From NCBI RefSeq assembly GCF_001186125.1, contig NW_014040468.1:47122-81854 (forward strand): a DNA stretch of 34,733 bases. Direction: 5' to 3'. The translations under genes were made by a program, and so were the position numbers. Source of the stretch: Sphaeroforma arctica JP610 (lineage: Eukaryota > Opisthokonta > Ichthyosporea > Ichthyophonida). Below are positions 22,738 through 33,410 of the stretch, piece by piece (the stretch's first letter is position 1; each line of letters starts with the position of its first letter). The notes beneath the pieces are model-generated. The model made no database searches and was not told the origin of the DNA. It saw nothing but the letters and a program-made list of their open reading frames with translations.

Positions 22738-25700
22738 TCAAGCTCGAAAAATATTTGACATAAAGATACCTTTGTCACCTGCGGGCAATTTGTGTCGGTA
22801 ACGAACGATATGTCCGAGCTCTGATACGTTCGACTCCTTGCAGTACCTGGCCAGCCGCTTCCATTTGGGTGCGAAATAGACCAAAATTAAAGGCAGCGAA
22901 ATCTGGTGGTGCAACTCTTTTCCAGGAGTGGGCGTATTTTCCTGTGGGGTTGAGAGTGATGTGTTGAAAAGGACCAATATACACTGTATTAGTGGGAATG
23001 TGCTGCAAGTAATTGTGCACCCGCTCCAAATTAATCAGATGCGCCCATGCATGCATACTTTCGACAAAACGCGCATACAAGCACATGACAATAAAAGTTG
23101 TTACTTACTCTGCTATGTGATTTCGATATCTCTGAGTCGAAATTCTTTGTCATAGGCGGATTGCGCAATGCAGGATGAATGGACTTCTTAAGAATCTGCT
23201 GAGTCTGTCTTAGGACACCGTCGATTTCTGCGATGATGTCAACGTCTGATGAATCTTCTCCAAATGGATCTACATGTGCGTAAGCGCTGGAAACAACCCG
23301 CGAAACAAATGCAATGATCAGGAAGTGGTGTACGTCGGTTAATTACCCCGGATCTACGTAGAAACACTGCACGCAGTTCTGACTTTCAAATCAAAACAAT
23401 AGCAGAGCAGGAATTATAAATACATTTTGAACAACTACGAGGGTAAAATAAAACGATAGAAAACGGTTGTATAAAACTGCTTATAACCCCAACAATATAT
23501 AACGATCACCACGGACTAACCCTGAAGTTCACAAGCTATGCCATATTGAAATCTTGATTTTTTTGCAACTGAGAACAGGACTAGATAGTGACCAGCGTAA
23601 GAATCACTATATGTAGAAACATTCTTCAATCTTGCATTCGGGATAACAATAACTTTACTATGAGATGCATATGTAAGCGCACATGGCCGATATACTATTC
23701 ACCGAAAGCAAGTAGTGAGTATCCCGAAAGCATGATACATGCAAACTCAATTAAACAAGGTATGCAGCCGCAAGTGACGTATCAGAAATAACACGCGCCG
23801 TTGTCAGTATTGTGCGTTCACATATATTGCACACCATGTTACTTACATGCAGGATAGGCCCATGTAAGCGAACAGCACCACGATGTATGGCAAAAACACG
23901 ATCCATGCTTTCTCGGGCTTCTCTGGTATGTATGCTGTGCTATATGCCAGCAGCCCCAGCCAGGAATGAAGAGTCATGACCAGGAAGTGATAGTAACCGA
24001 GGGGTGGCGGGAATCTCTACGATGGAGTTGTAATTCGAAATACATGGGTTATAGTGAGTACGCGGAGTGCTTTGGGTGCATTCACAATCGAAATGAAGCT
24101 ATTTGTGTGGCAACTTTGCATCCGATCCCAGGTATGTGTTTGCTTGATATCTATGCAAAATATATATATGAAATCAACTGAAAAGATCAGCATTTCTTCA
24201 ACAGTAAACTCAATTCGTAGCTACCTGTACATCCTGCAGCATGGAAGTGTTGGCACGCATGGCCATTATACACTCCTGCATTTCACGAACAGACACCTTC
24301 AGGGTGCCCTCGTCTCTAGCCATCTCCAGTGAATCAAACATCCATGACGCCAGCAAATTAGTGGCTTTACCTCTGAATGTCTACAGTACCAATAAGGAAC
24401 AAAATTGATATGATTCAAGGAGCTTTATCCTATAGGAGAAGAAATACTTTCATACAAGTGATCAGTATTGTTCTATACACATGGTCACACATCCGCAGTT
24501 GCAAAATGACCTTGTGCCCGCTCGTAAAACCGCGTGTGTACTACTTTGATCTCGATTCTACAAAAAAAAACCCCCTTATGGCATCGAATATAGGTTAAAT
24601 ACAAGTACTACTCGATTTGCATCGGATATACTACCGAAATGGTGAATAGGAATAGATGCGCATCTGAGCATATTGAAGATAGCCATCTGAGCATACTACA
24701 TATAGCCTACCAACACAAAGAAGTGTAGCAGCGAGCGTAACCGAAGTAGATTGGGCTTTGACAAAAAAGGTACACAAATAGATCCCAAATCGCAATTGGT
24801 TCTTTATTTGTGCCTGATTATACAACCTGCGCAAAGATCTATGAACTGCAGTAGGAGTGTATTGTCTAGCTTTGAGTCCGTCGAATAGAGTTCTCGGACT
24901 TCCAATATTCACAGAACATGATCGAAAATATTTACATATGAAGATCCTTGATACGGTCTAAGAACATGAATACAATGGGCTAATGTATGCGTATGTATGT
25001 GTGTGTGTGTGTGTGCGTGTGTATTCAAACGTTCATGCATGCGCGAGAATAGACACAAGCGCGTATATATTGATATACTGATATGCAGATTTCAATATTC
25101 ACATACGTATTTGTACCACATGAGCAGATAAATATGTACATGTATGTTTAATCCTGCACGCATATGCTGCCTACGTATGAAATGATAAACTTCCGCGAAA
25201 ATGCCCTTACATACATTCACATTTTCACTGTACAATAACATGTTTATGTCCAACAACATCTTCTATGTATAAATATGTACTTCTGAACAAAATTCGTGAG
25301 ACTCACAAGTGTGCTTGTAATCGCATATGCAAACAGACAAATCAAAATTTAATTACAGTGAAACACATGTTTGAACTCTGTATCTGTACTTCGTTTTGGG
25401 CACCAGACTATCGGTTTACAAAATGTCCGGCAATCAAATGTCGGACCTTGGCACATTTGGGTAACAATTCTGCACTCCTGCTCATACATTTTGCAACTGA
25501 AAAGTCTGATATTAAGAGCGAATTTTAACTAAACAGTACACAAACTTTGCGTACGTTTTTGTATCAGATAGGTACTTTCAATGTAATAGTAAGTGCCTTA
25601 GTGGCAGATGAAGTCGTGCAAATGTAGGTACACATAGCTTAAATGCTCGAAACGGACAAAGTTTTCGTACCCGAATCATTATGTGTACTCTGCTTTCCAC

Positions 25701-26252
25701 ATAATTGATTGCCGAAACTACACTACAGTACACGTATTTTGTGCAATCACACCGTGCAATCTTACATACCTTCAGTATTTCAGTCTCTTCCAGAGTGAGT
25801 ATATTCTTCGCGATCAGGTAATCCCAGTTGGTGACATTGCCCATCGTATAATAGCATATATGATTCATTGCGTTACCATATCTAGCTAATTGCTGAGCCC
25901 GTGCCTCGGCACTCTTCCCTTTGAACATACACACGGCCATGCTCACGATGTTAAACAAATTGCCCCCCACTGCGATCATCATCTTCACTTGGTCGTTGAA
26001 TCGGGACAGTACAGTGTTCAAAAATATCACCATTCCGAAACTCACTAGCGAACCTACTATTGCTAGCGTGCTTGCTGGTATCAGCGGGGCATCGTCTATA
26101 TGAAGTAGACCTGTTACGCGCATTGCGATAAACATCAGATTCATTGCCAAGAAAAACCAAAACCAGCCGTTAAAGAGTACATATTCCCACAGTGTACCTT
26201 TGTACCGAAGCATCGACTGTGCGGGTCGCTTAGCATCGTAGGAGACGACCAT
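22738..26252 (-). CDS. Bestrophin-family anion channel
   Basis: Membrane protein of the bestrophin family, pentameric chloride/bicarbonate channels. Five exons: 26252-25770, 24380-24225, 24016-23847, 23286-23109, 22941-22738. Every junction is in phase and the product is 396 residues. The N-terminus MVVSYDAKRPAQSMLRYKG matches the bestrophin start (human MTITYTSQ...LLLCWRGSIYK). Membrane segments lie at about 26-46, 61-83, 215-235 and 245-265. The neck region reads SLVSFGMVIF (68-77). RAQQLARYGNAMNHICYY and LASWMFDSLEMARDEG align with human regions of the same order. DPFGEDSSDVD at 276-286 is the calcium-clasp motif (human NPFGEDDDDFE). The tail past about residue 330 is variable. A second acceptor gives a different last exon (separate entry). 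Confidence 0.88.
22775..23002 (-). CDS. Alternative last exon of the bestrophin-like gene
   Basis: From the same donor at 23109, an upstream acceptor TTACTTGCAG (AG at 23004-23003) also preserves phase. It opens a 75-codon frame (HIPTNTVYIGPFQHITLNPTG...) that ends at 22775. The main model uses the acceptor CAACCCCACAG (AG at 22943-22942), in another frame, for 67 codons ending at 22738. The two products would have unrelated C-termini. I cannot tell which is used, or whether both are. Confidence 0.4.
   Translation of the reverse strand, partial: HIPTNTVYIGPFQHITLNPTGKYAHSWKRVAPPDFAAFNFGLFRTQMEAAGQVLQGVERIRARTYRSLPTQIARR
24381..25769 (-). other. Bestrophin-like intron 1
   Basis: The longest intron in the window (1.39 kb), from donor GTATGT to acceptor TTGGTACTGTAG, phase 0. 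It contains a TG microsatellite (about 24993-25021) and two copies of CATCTGAGCATA near 24660-24695. Frames inside it, such as 24631-24912 and 25265-25528, show no known content. Confidence 0.8.
24993..25021 (+). repeat. TG dinucleotide microsatellite
   Basis: A run of GT/TG units, about 29 bases, with one C interruption, inside the first intron of the bestrophin-like gene. Likely length-variable. Confidence 0.9.
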
Positions 26253-26529
26253 AACTTCATATATTTAATTCACTGCTAGTTCGGTGCGTTACTTCTTCCC
26301 TCGATGACTGTTTCTCAGCACATATGTAAGAATATGATATTACTGTGGACATATCAGTGTGACCAGACGCATGTGAAGTGTGTAAATATGAAGTATCTTG
26401 GGCATTTCTGAATCGTTCAGAGATTCCAGTTTCCATCATTCCGACAAGTCGACAACTGTGGTCATCTCTGATGTTTTTATTTGTAAATACTATGTAAATA
26501 TTTACGCCAAGAGGCAAGACCGCAAGAGG

Positions 26530-26710
26530 CTCTCCCGTTCGCCACAGAGGACTGTTTTAGACAGACAGTCGCCAGTCGCCATTCGCCAAGTACCCACCTC
26601 TAAATACTCTCTCTACTCTATTTCACTCTCTCAGTCTCTACGACATAGCTCTCTCTCGATCTCTAGTAATAACTAATAACCCCCCCGCGCCCCCGGCCCC
26701 AGCCCACTGC
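26530..26710 (+). repeat. CGCCA / CT / C-rich simple-sequence block
   Basis: Consecutive strand-asymmetric simple tracts: repeated TCGCCA-type units at about 26537-26590, CTCTCT-rich sequence at about 26600-26665, then a nearly pure C tract at about 26681-26703. The opposite strand is correspondingly G-rich. Confidence 0.7.
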
Positions 26711-27003
26711 CCAGATACTATTTCAGCTATTTATAATAAAAAATTTAAATATGTATAAGCAATTATGCAGTACAGAATGTATGTATGCCTGTGGTCAGAT
26801 GTATGTATGTACAGTTGTACACTGAGAGATACTGCTCCGCGACTCCGTGAGTCTTTGATAAACATATATTTTTTAATTATAAAATGGACATGACGCACAA
26901 ATATAGATATTTATGACGCTTTTTTAACATTTTTATTTTTATTATAAGTTTTATTTATAAAAAAATCTGCTTATGTAGTAAATAATGTCCAATATTTATG
27001 TAC

Positions 27004-27040
27004 TTCGGCCTTCGCCCTTGGGCCTTGGCCTTCGCCCGTC
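27004..27040 (+). repeat. GGCCTT/CGCCC minisatellite-like tract
   Basis: Short alternating GGCCTTCGCC and CTTGGGCCTT units, isolated in AT-rich DNA. Purely a compositional call. Confidence 0.7.
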
Positions 27041-27507
27041 GGACATCCCCAGTTCCCCACCTTCTAAAATATATACTATTTATTTAAAAAACAAATCAAA
27101 AGGGAGCTATTTGTTTTAAAAAAACAAAAACAAAAACAAATTGGCAGAATTTTGTCCCTAAATATTTACACACACAGTCTTCACATGAACCTAAATAGTG
27201 AAGGAGATAAATATTATTTATATAGTCGGATATCAGCCGTCTGGGGTGAGGTCCATCAGCCAATCAGATACAATTATGAAACATTATCAGGCTATCAGCA
27301 ATTCAGCAGTAGATTATGAAATAGAATAGGCTGAATAGTCCTCCACTAAATCTATAAATATTACAGATTAAAACGAACTGTGGCCACAAGTCACAACTCG
27401 CACAAGTAATAAACTATCATATTGCAATAGCGGCTATACTACTGTATAAACTTAAAAGACGCTGATAATAAATATAGTCGGCACTTTACCCCTATAAAGT
27501 AGTTAAT

Positions 27508-27767
27508 TGTAAACTTCGATGGATATTTCTAAGTTTTAAACTATGTTATATGAACTACGATACAATTTAAGTCAGTTAGGATTTAGCTGTGGTAGCTTAT
27601 GTAAGAATGATCGGGACTGCCTCTTGGTAAGAGCCTTAATATCCTCGATCACACAGGACGTACCCCTAGCTGTTCTTTATTGAATAACTTTCACTAGAAG
27701 TACTAAGTGTTCATGACCACATGTCTAATTTGTAGATAGACATAAGGACGTAAGTCAAGTTACTACA
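27508..27767 (+). repeat. Dispersed 260-bp repeat, copy 1
   Basis: Begins TGTAAACTTCGAT and ends near TACTACA. It is closely similar over its length to 30055-30310 in the same orientation, roughly four in five bases or better by eye, sharing blocks such as GACTGCCTCTTGGTAAGA and AGCTGTTCTTTATTGAATAA. The TG...CA ends suit an LTR (solo, or one of a pair around a short non-autonomous element), but no coding evidence decides this. Confidence 0.85.
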
Positions 27768-30054
27768 TTAACTAATATAAATAAAGTTCTATCTGAAGAA
27801 AAGTTAAAAAAAAGAAAACGACTTCTCGGATTTTGGAGATTGGCGGGAAGACCAAAACCTGTAAGTAGTAGTTCAGAGATTATGAAATTTAGTTCATAAT
27901 ATCCTACATCTACTATCGTGTCAAATAGGTCCAAGAAAATGAGTCATACAAAATACTCAGGCTATTGGAGCCATCAAAGTGAATTTAGAACACTTTGGAA
28001 ATATTGGAAAAAGAACTTGTATTAAATTATTTTCAATACAAATAAAAACCAATGTGTTATCTCAATTGATCTTGATGTTTTAGACTGACCAGAGGCCGTA
28101 TTTCTACACAATCGTGTAATAAAAAACTTTACACGAACAATATTCATTACCGTTGTCTTACAATTCGATTGCTTGCGAGTATACCTTTTGGGGGCTCGGT
28201 CTCTGTTCACCTCTCTCTCTTAATCTCTTGGGTTTCTGTATAAAACATGTTTTAGGGGATAATAGCAAACAATTCATACCACAAGGCAGATGCAGTTCTT
28301 CTTGTATCATTGATATCCCGGGATCTACATATCTCTAACAACCACTATTCGACATGTGGGCTCGCATAAAACTCAAAGGATTTATACGATATTATTACAA
28401 ACACTACCTTGAAGCGATGCACAACGTAGCACGTTCAGTTTCAGCCCTTAAAAATCATAAACCAACGTGTAGCAGCACTATCACAACTTGTACATGTTTT
28501 CCTGACGGATGTAGCTCTCTGTCACATATCTTGCTAATAGCTGATAACGCTGCAGAATTCTATACGGCAAAATGAAAACACTGTATGTTGTACAATGCCG
28601 CGGTGTCTTTCAATCGCATCCACCATACAGAACAATTCAAAACGCTGAGGCCAAATATTGTGCTCGCTTCTAAGTAAGAGTGAACAGGGTTCTATTTTAT
28701 AACCTTGCAGTTTAAATTTTTTGGTTGTTGCTCCGTCTAGCTGACACATAGTTGTGGTATTGCCATGTAATCAACGTCTCAAATCGTTCTGTTTTGCTCA
28801 TGAAACTTCATGTAAAGCTTAGGCAGTTATCTTTTCTGAAATTCGTAGCTCCATCTCCCGCGCACATTCTATACACTCGTCCTAATTTTAAAAGCTGTAT
28901 TGTCTATAAATCTGTCAGTAACTGAGTCCTCATCTGTATCATGTTGTTTTATTATCTGGACCAGTTATTCCTTCGTACCCTTTGTTGTAAACGTGCTTTT
29001 TCCTAATACCAATGTATCCTTAATCATTGAAAGTTTGTGAATAGTGATTGCAGCTGTTGATGGTCAGGTAGTAGTGCAGGATGTAAGATGGTTCGATGTC
29101 ACATCGACCATCCTCGCGCTTCGTTGTCCTCTGAGTTTAATAAACGTGTATATTCGACCATCTATTTTCTGAGTTCATCTGATCTTGTCTGCACTTTCAA
29201 CAAATAAATAAACAAATCTAATGTATAATCTGTCGACATGCGTGCCATGCAACACGCTCGATAACTCACCGACTCTATAATGCTCTTTTAAAGTTCCACC
29301 GTGTCCTCAGGGTTGCCCGCGACACTTCAAACATCATTGTGCGTATACCCTTCACGATGAGCAGGCGCGGAATCATAGGTAGTCGACAGTACATCGTATA
29401 AGAAATACTGACTGTACCTTTATACTGTATTCACATAATCTTCATTTTACACGATGGTCACGCATGTAACTGTCGTACATCCCAAAAATTAAATATAACC
29501 GAAACCAGCCTAAAAATAATTATATAATGCTGCTGCCGTAAATAAACCGCCTATTGTTAGTATCCAAACAACAGTCACCAGTCGACGTACGATTGAGTCA
29601 TGCATGAATTTGGGAATTAGTATTTTTCAAATTTAATCTAGTGACTTTCTGGTGTCCACCATGTGCGTTAAATACTGCTGAGCTGATGCCGGCAGCTACT
29701 GGCGTACTTGTAGAATTTACATCTGTAAGGCTTGCCATCAGCCTTAGTGCTCGATATGGTGTCCATGAGAATTTCTGTTGGTGTTCTAGCAATACACCTT
29801 CGAGAAGTTGTACTTCTGGTAAATTTAAACTCTTCATAGTGAACTCTTCATATGATCGATATATGTCGTCCTGAATTCCCCGCTATAAGTGTTGCACTTA
29901 GTCACACGCATATATTGAAATCGTATGTAATTTGTCCACGAGCTTCTATACAGTGATGTATGGCCCAGCCCCGGACGGCCAAACAATATGAACTTGTACC
30001 ATTGTTTGTATATTTGTTACAATCGGACCTCACTTATAGATTTCGATTTGTTGG
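27768..30054. other. DNA between the two 260-bp repeats
   Basis: About 2.3 kb, AT-rich. A minus-strand frame at 29598-29837 (LEGVLLEHQQKFSWTPYRA and onward, 79 codons) looks more protein-like than its surroundings but I do not recognise it. The rest shows no recognisable gene. If the flanking repeats are LTRs this would be the interior of a short element lacking its own enzymes. Confidence 0.35.
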
Positions 30055-30310
30055 TGTAAACTTCGATAGATATTACTAAGTTTCAAACTATGTTAAAAAC
30101 CCTAAGATACAATTTAAATCAGTTAGTATTGAGCAGTGGTAGCTTCTGTTAAGATGGGACTGCCTCTTGGTAAGAAGCCTAATATCCTCGATCACACAAA
30201 ACCTACCTCTAGCTGTTCTTTATTGAATAATTTTCACTAGAGGTACTAAGTGTTCACAGCCACATGCCTAAGTTGTAGATAGACATAAAAACGTAAGTCC
30301 CATTAATACA
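30055..30310 (+). repeat. Dispersed 260-bp repeat, copy 2
   Basis: Partner of 27508-27767: same orientation, beginning TGTAAACTTCGAT and ending near AATACA. The copies have diverged by many scattered substitutions and small gaps, so they are not recent relative to each other. Confidence 0.85.
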
Positions 30311-30540
30311 TTAGCTATAGGAGCTGTGAGCATAAAAAGGGGGGGTTTTTTAGACCGGACGCCAAAAGACATTTGCCTGAGGTACACGTCCCGTTCTACA
30401 ATAATAATTCTAATACGGGAGCCCGCCAAAAGGTACATACTGATATGTGACTGTAAGTTGTAAACTTGTAATTTCAAATGGTTGTTCCCTCGAGTGTATG
30501 TACATAAACCGTGATACACACACGCATAACTGTATTTATA
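30311..30540. other. Spacer with a G7 run
   Basis: Short spacer after repeat copy 2 containing a run of seven G followed by T6 at about 30340-30352. No gene. Confidence 0.4.
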
Positions 30541-32425
30541 GTACAACTATCCACTGCAGTAATGAATCATTGCTTTAGTAATGACTGGGATAGTCAGCCC
30601 GTAGCATGTTGTACTTGTAAGAAGAACCCAACCCGGCAGAAGATCTCAGTTTATGCACTTTGTGTCGTGTTAAGTGGCGCTATCCATGTCACAGACCTTG
30701 TGGGAAGGGTGAAGCTTATATAATAGCTTATGAGGCATGGTCCAATAGGCGTCTAATCTGTTGCCTTCTGAAGGAAGAGTTGAGGCACAGACTTTGTATT
30801 GGTTGTACGTGTGAACTTGAAGTCGCAGTGAGATTATCTGAGGAAATCGTAGCACTGATCACCACCAAATTAGTTGGGAAGGGTATACGTATAGAAGAGC
30901 TCCTAGAGACCGTTGCCAACGACGATGGAGCCAAAAAGAAGAAGCACAAGAAAGTGCGAGTGATGTACGACGCAAAGCAGAGCTTGTAGCTGAGCGCAAA
31001 GCGCTGTCTGTAAAGGACATATGCATGTGTGCAAATATAGAGTGATGTATTCAACTGAATGATCACGTCACCACACTTTCGACAGCTAAAAATGGTGAAT
31101 TGCGCAAGCAGTGGATTGAGGCACCCTATCCTCTACTAGATGTATATGAAGTGTGGTCACTTATTACAGTACAACAACACCAATATCAGCTGACATTCGA
31201 AAAATAATTCTAGACACAGTCATGTCAATACTTCAGCCACGCCTAAAAACAATCAGAACCACTACATCAGAAGAATCAGCAACAAATTCACCCACAATCG
31301 AGCTCACTGACGCACAACTGGTTAAACAAAGACGATCGTATGTGTAATATGTTCACAGGAAAGTCATCTATTGTTGCTGTGCGATTGTCGTACGACTATT
31401 GGAATGCTGTGGCTTCTTTTCACAGGGTGAGGTATTTCAACGCGTACGCAGCTTGCTAAGTCCTTTTATTGTCCTGACGCGACACTGGACTCAATTGATA
31501 CGATTGCTGAACCACTATCTCCACTTAATGTAGCAGCAGGGTATACTTTGAAGGCCAACAGACACATATGCTATCTTTTCCAACAATTTGTTTGCTGGTT
31601 AACAATGATACGCTATAGTCGGTACACCCCGGCCGATACTAGTATACATTTCGACATTTCAAGAACATGTGCTAAAAACATATACATCACTTGCACATAC
31701 GCCATTTCTGAGATAGTACGTAAAACACGGCCGATATCAACAAACAAATAGAACTCTACACACGTCCAAAGAGATGTGCAAACGAACATGGGGTTTTTTT
31801 GCCAGGATGCCCCCCTTGGTTTTCTGTTTGTATGCACAGGAAAAAAAGCAGAAGATCCGTATGGCATATTGCCTGCGCTACAAACATGTTATGATATTAT
31901 GTATAAGAAGAATGTGACCTAAAACATATCAATCGTAAAAGCCCCGTACCCGGGTTCTGCCACTGACAACGCAATGGTAGACAACGAGAGGTTTGGCGCA
32001 AAGCTGAAATGTGCATGTTGCAAATCCGTTTGTCTTTGCCAAGGGGCTCACGGATCGTCATGAGCTCGAGGTTAATGGCATACACGTGATATGTCCACGT
32101 GAGAAAGCTAAAGGACAGATAACATTCGACACTGAATACAAACGTGGCGACAAACAAATAGCTGTATATAGAATCCTTGTCGGGCGCAACAATGAAGAGC
32201 TTCAAAACTATAGAGCTTGTGATGGTGGACGCTTACCACTCAGAAATAAACCTTCACCATCATGAGTCAGAGTGTATAAGAGGTCTCGTCAACCCTAAAT
32301 CACCCATTCACGATTGGTGGATGCCAATCGATCAGAGAATCACACAGCCAAAGAAGCGTCACTTGCCTAAAGGAGTTGTACCAGTAAAACTAGACAACAA
32401 GCGAGTTACAATGTCAAAAGTTTAA
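30541..32425 (+). pseudogene. Decayed, unidentified plus-strand coding unit
   Basis: Several plus-strand stretches have a protein-like character but do not form one continuous frame. In order they include a cysteine-rich piece (LCRVKWRYPCHRPCG), a helical segment with a lysine cluster (DDGAKKKKHKKVRV), a segment rich in Thr and Ser ending IELTDAQLVKQRR, and a last piece with HDWWMPIDQRITQPKKRH that stops just before the LTR of the right-hand element. I recognise no family. It may be a host gene with unresolved introns or the fossil of a mobile or virus-like element. The density of interruptions, probably several, favours decay. Confidence 0.4.
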
Positions 32426-32490
32426 ATATAAATTTAATAGAGACTTAAAAGGCATTTTTGTATCAATAGCTTAAGGAATAGGCATACCAG

Positions 32491-33391
32491 TGTAAAAGTC
32501 AGTCTCCTCTAGGCTGACTATACGATATCAAGACGTTTACGTTAATAAGACAATGCGTTAAACGTTAAAATGCAAAATGTTTAATAAGTTTAGCTTCAGC
32601 CCTTGGTAATGAGCAAAAGATTAGGGGATTTTAGACTGAGACTATTGTCTATATGCTCCGCTCTAATCACTCACTACTTCGGTCTATATTTATTTATATT
32701 TTAGTTAATAAGACTAGATATCATTTCATTGGACGCATAGTTTACATCTCACGCCTCGAAACAATTACCTAATCAAACTATCCAATAAAATATCTCTAAG
32801 TCCAACTTAAGAAAATATAAAAATAAAATCAAAACACTAAGTCGGTGCAGTATACATCTGCACCTAAACCCCATCACTTGGTACCCAGCTCTCCATCCCA
32901 TTTAAGGCATAGACGGGCACATCTAGTTGGCTGGCTAGGAGGAATCAAATCCATGTTGTCCTAAATTCTAACAACTCTGATCCTGTCCTTTTCTCAGAGG
33001 ATTAACTTGCTCTGAGATTATTATCGAATTATACCATAGGTTTGTACCAACAACCATATCATGCCTGAGATCCTCTCTCATGGTACTCCCGTTAATTAGA
33101 GATTCTCAGTGTCATTTTCAGGTGTCAGATTGGTGTCGTTCCTTTATTATGTACAATTCTAATTTCAGTGGAAAACCCAATCTATATTTGGAAAACCACC
33201 TAATTGTCCACAGTAGATTCACATACTCTACTGAGTACTACCACATGTCCAGAATCTTGAATATCTCAGTTCTTGTTCATGTCCAATTCGTTAAATGTAT
33301 TCCAGTACTATAAGTATAAACGTTAATACGTTTATACGTTTATAATATACGTTAACTGTGCAACTACTATTAGGAACGCGCTATTTTTACA
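32491..33391 (-). repeat. LTR of a Ty3/Gypsy-like element
   Basis: A 901-base segment bounded by TGTAAAAGTC at its left and CTATTTTTACA at its right, short inverted ends of the TG...CA type. It adjoins a G16 polypurine tract on the minus strand, followed inward by the end of the pol region. This is the arrangement expected for the 3' LTR of an element transcribed on the minus strand. The partner LTR lies beyond the right edge, so age cannot be judged from LTR divergence. Confidence 0.75.
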
Positions 33392-33394
33392 TAG

Positions 33395-33410
33395 CCCCCC
33401 CCCCCCCCCC
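33395..33410 (-). other. Polypurine tract (G16)
   Basis: Sixteen consecutive C on the plus strand, G on the element's sense strand, ending three bases from the LTR boundary. This is the position of the primer for plus-strand DNA synthesis in LTR retrotransposons. A pure G run of this length is unusual and slippage-prone. Confidence 0.7.

Larger units (their letters stand above)
26253..27507. other. Low-complexity and unassigned DNA
   Basis: Its left end, next to 26252, should hold the bestrophin-like promoter. 26530-26710 is made of short CGCCA-type units, then CT-rich DNA, then a C-rich run. 27004-27040 repeats GGCCTT/CGCCC units. The rest is AT-rich. No coding frame is supported. Confidence 0.5.

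Noticed and set aside
24993-25021. TG repeat considered as a possible telomere-like or regulatory array
   Set aside because: It is an ordinary dinucleotide microsatellite inside an intron.
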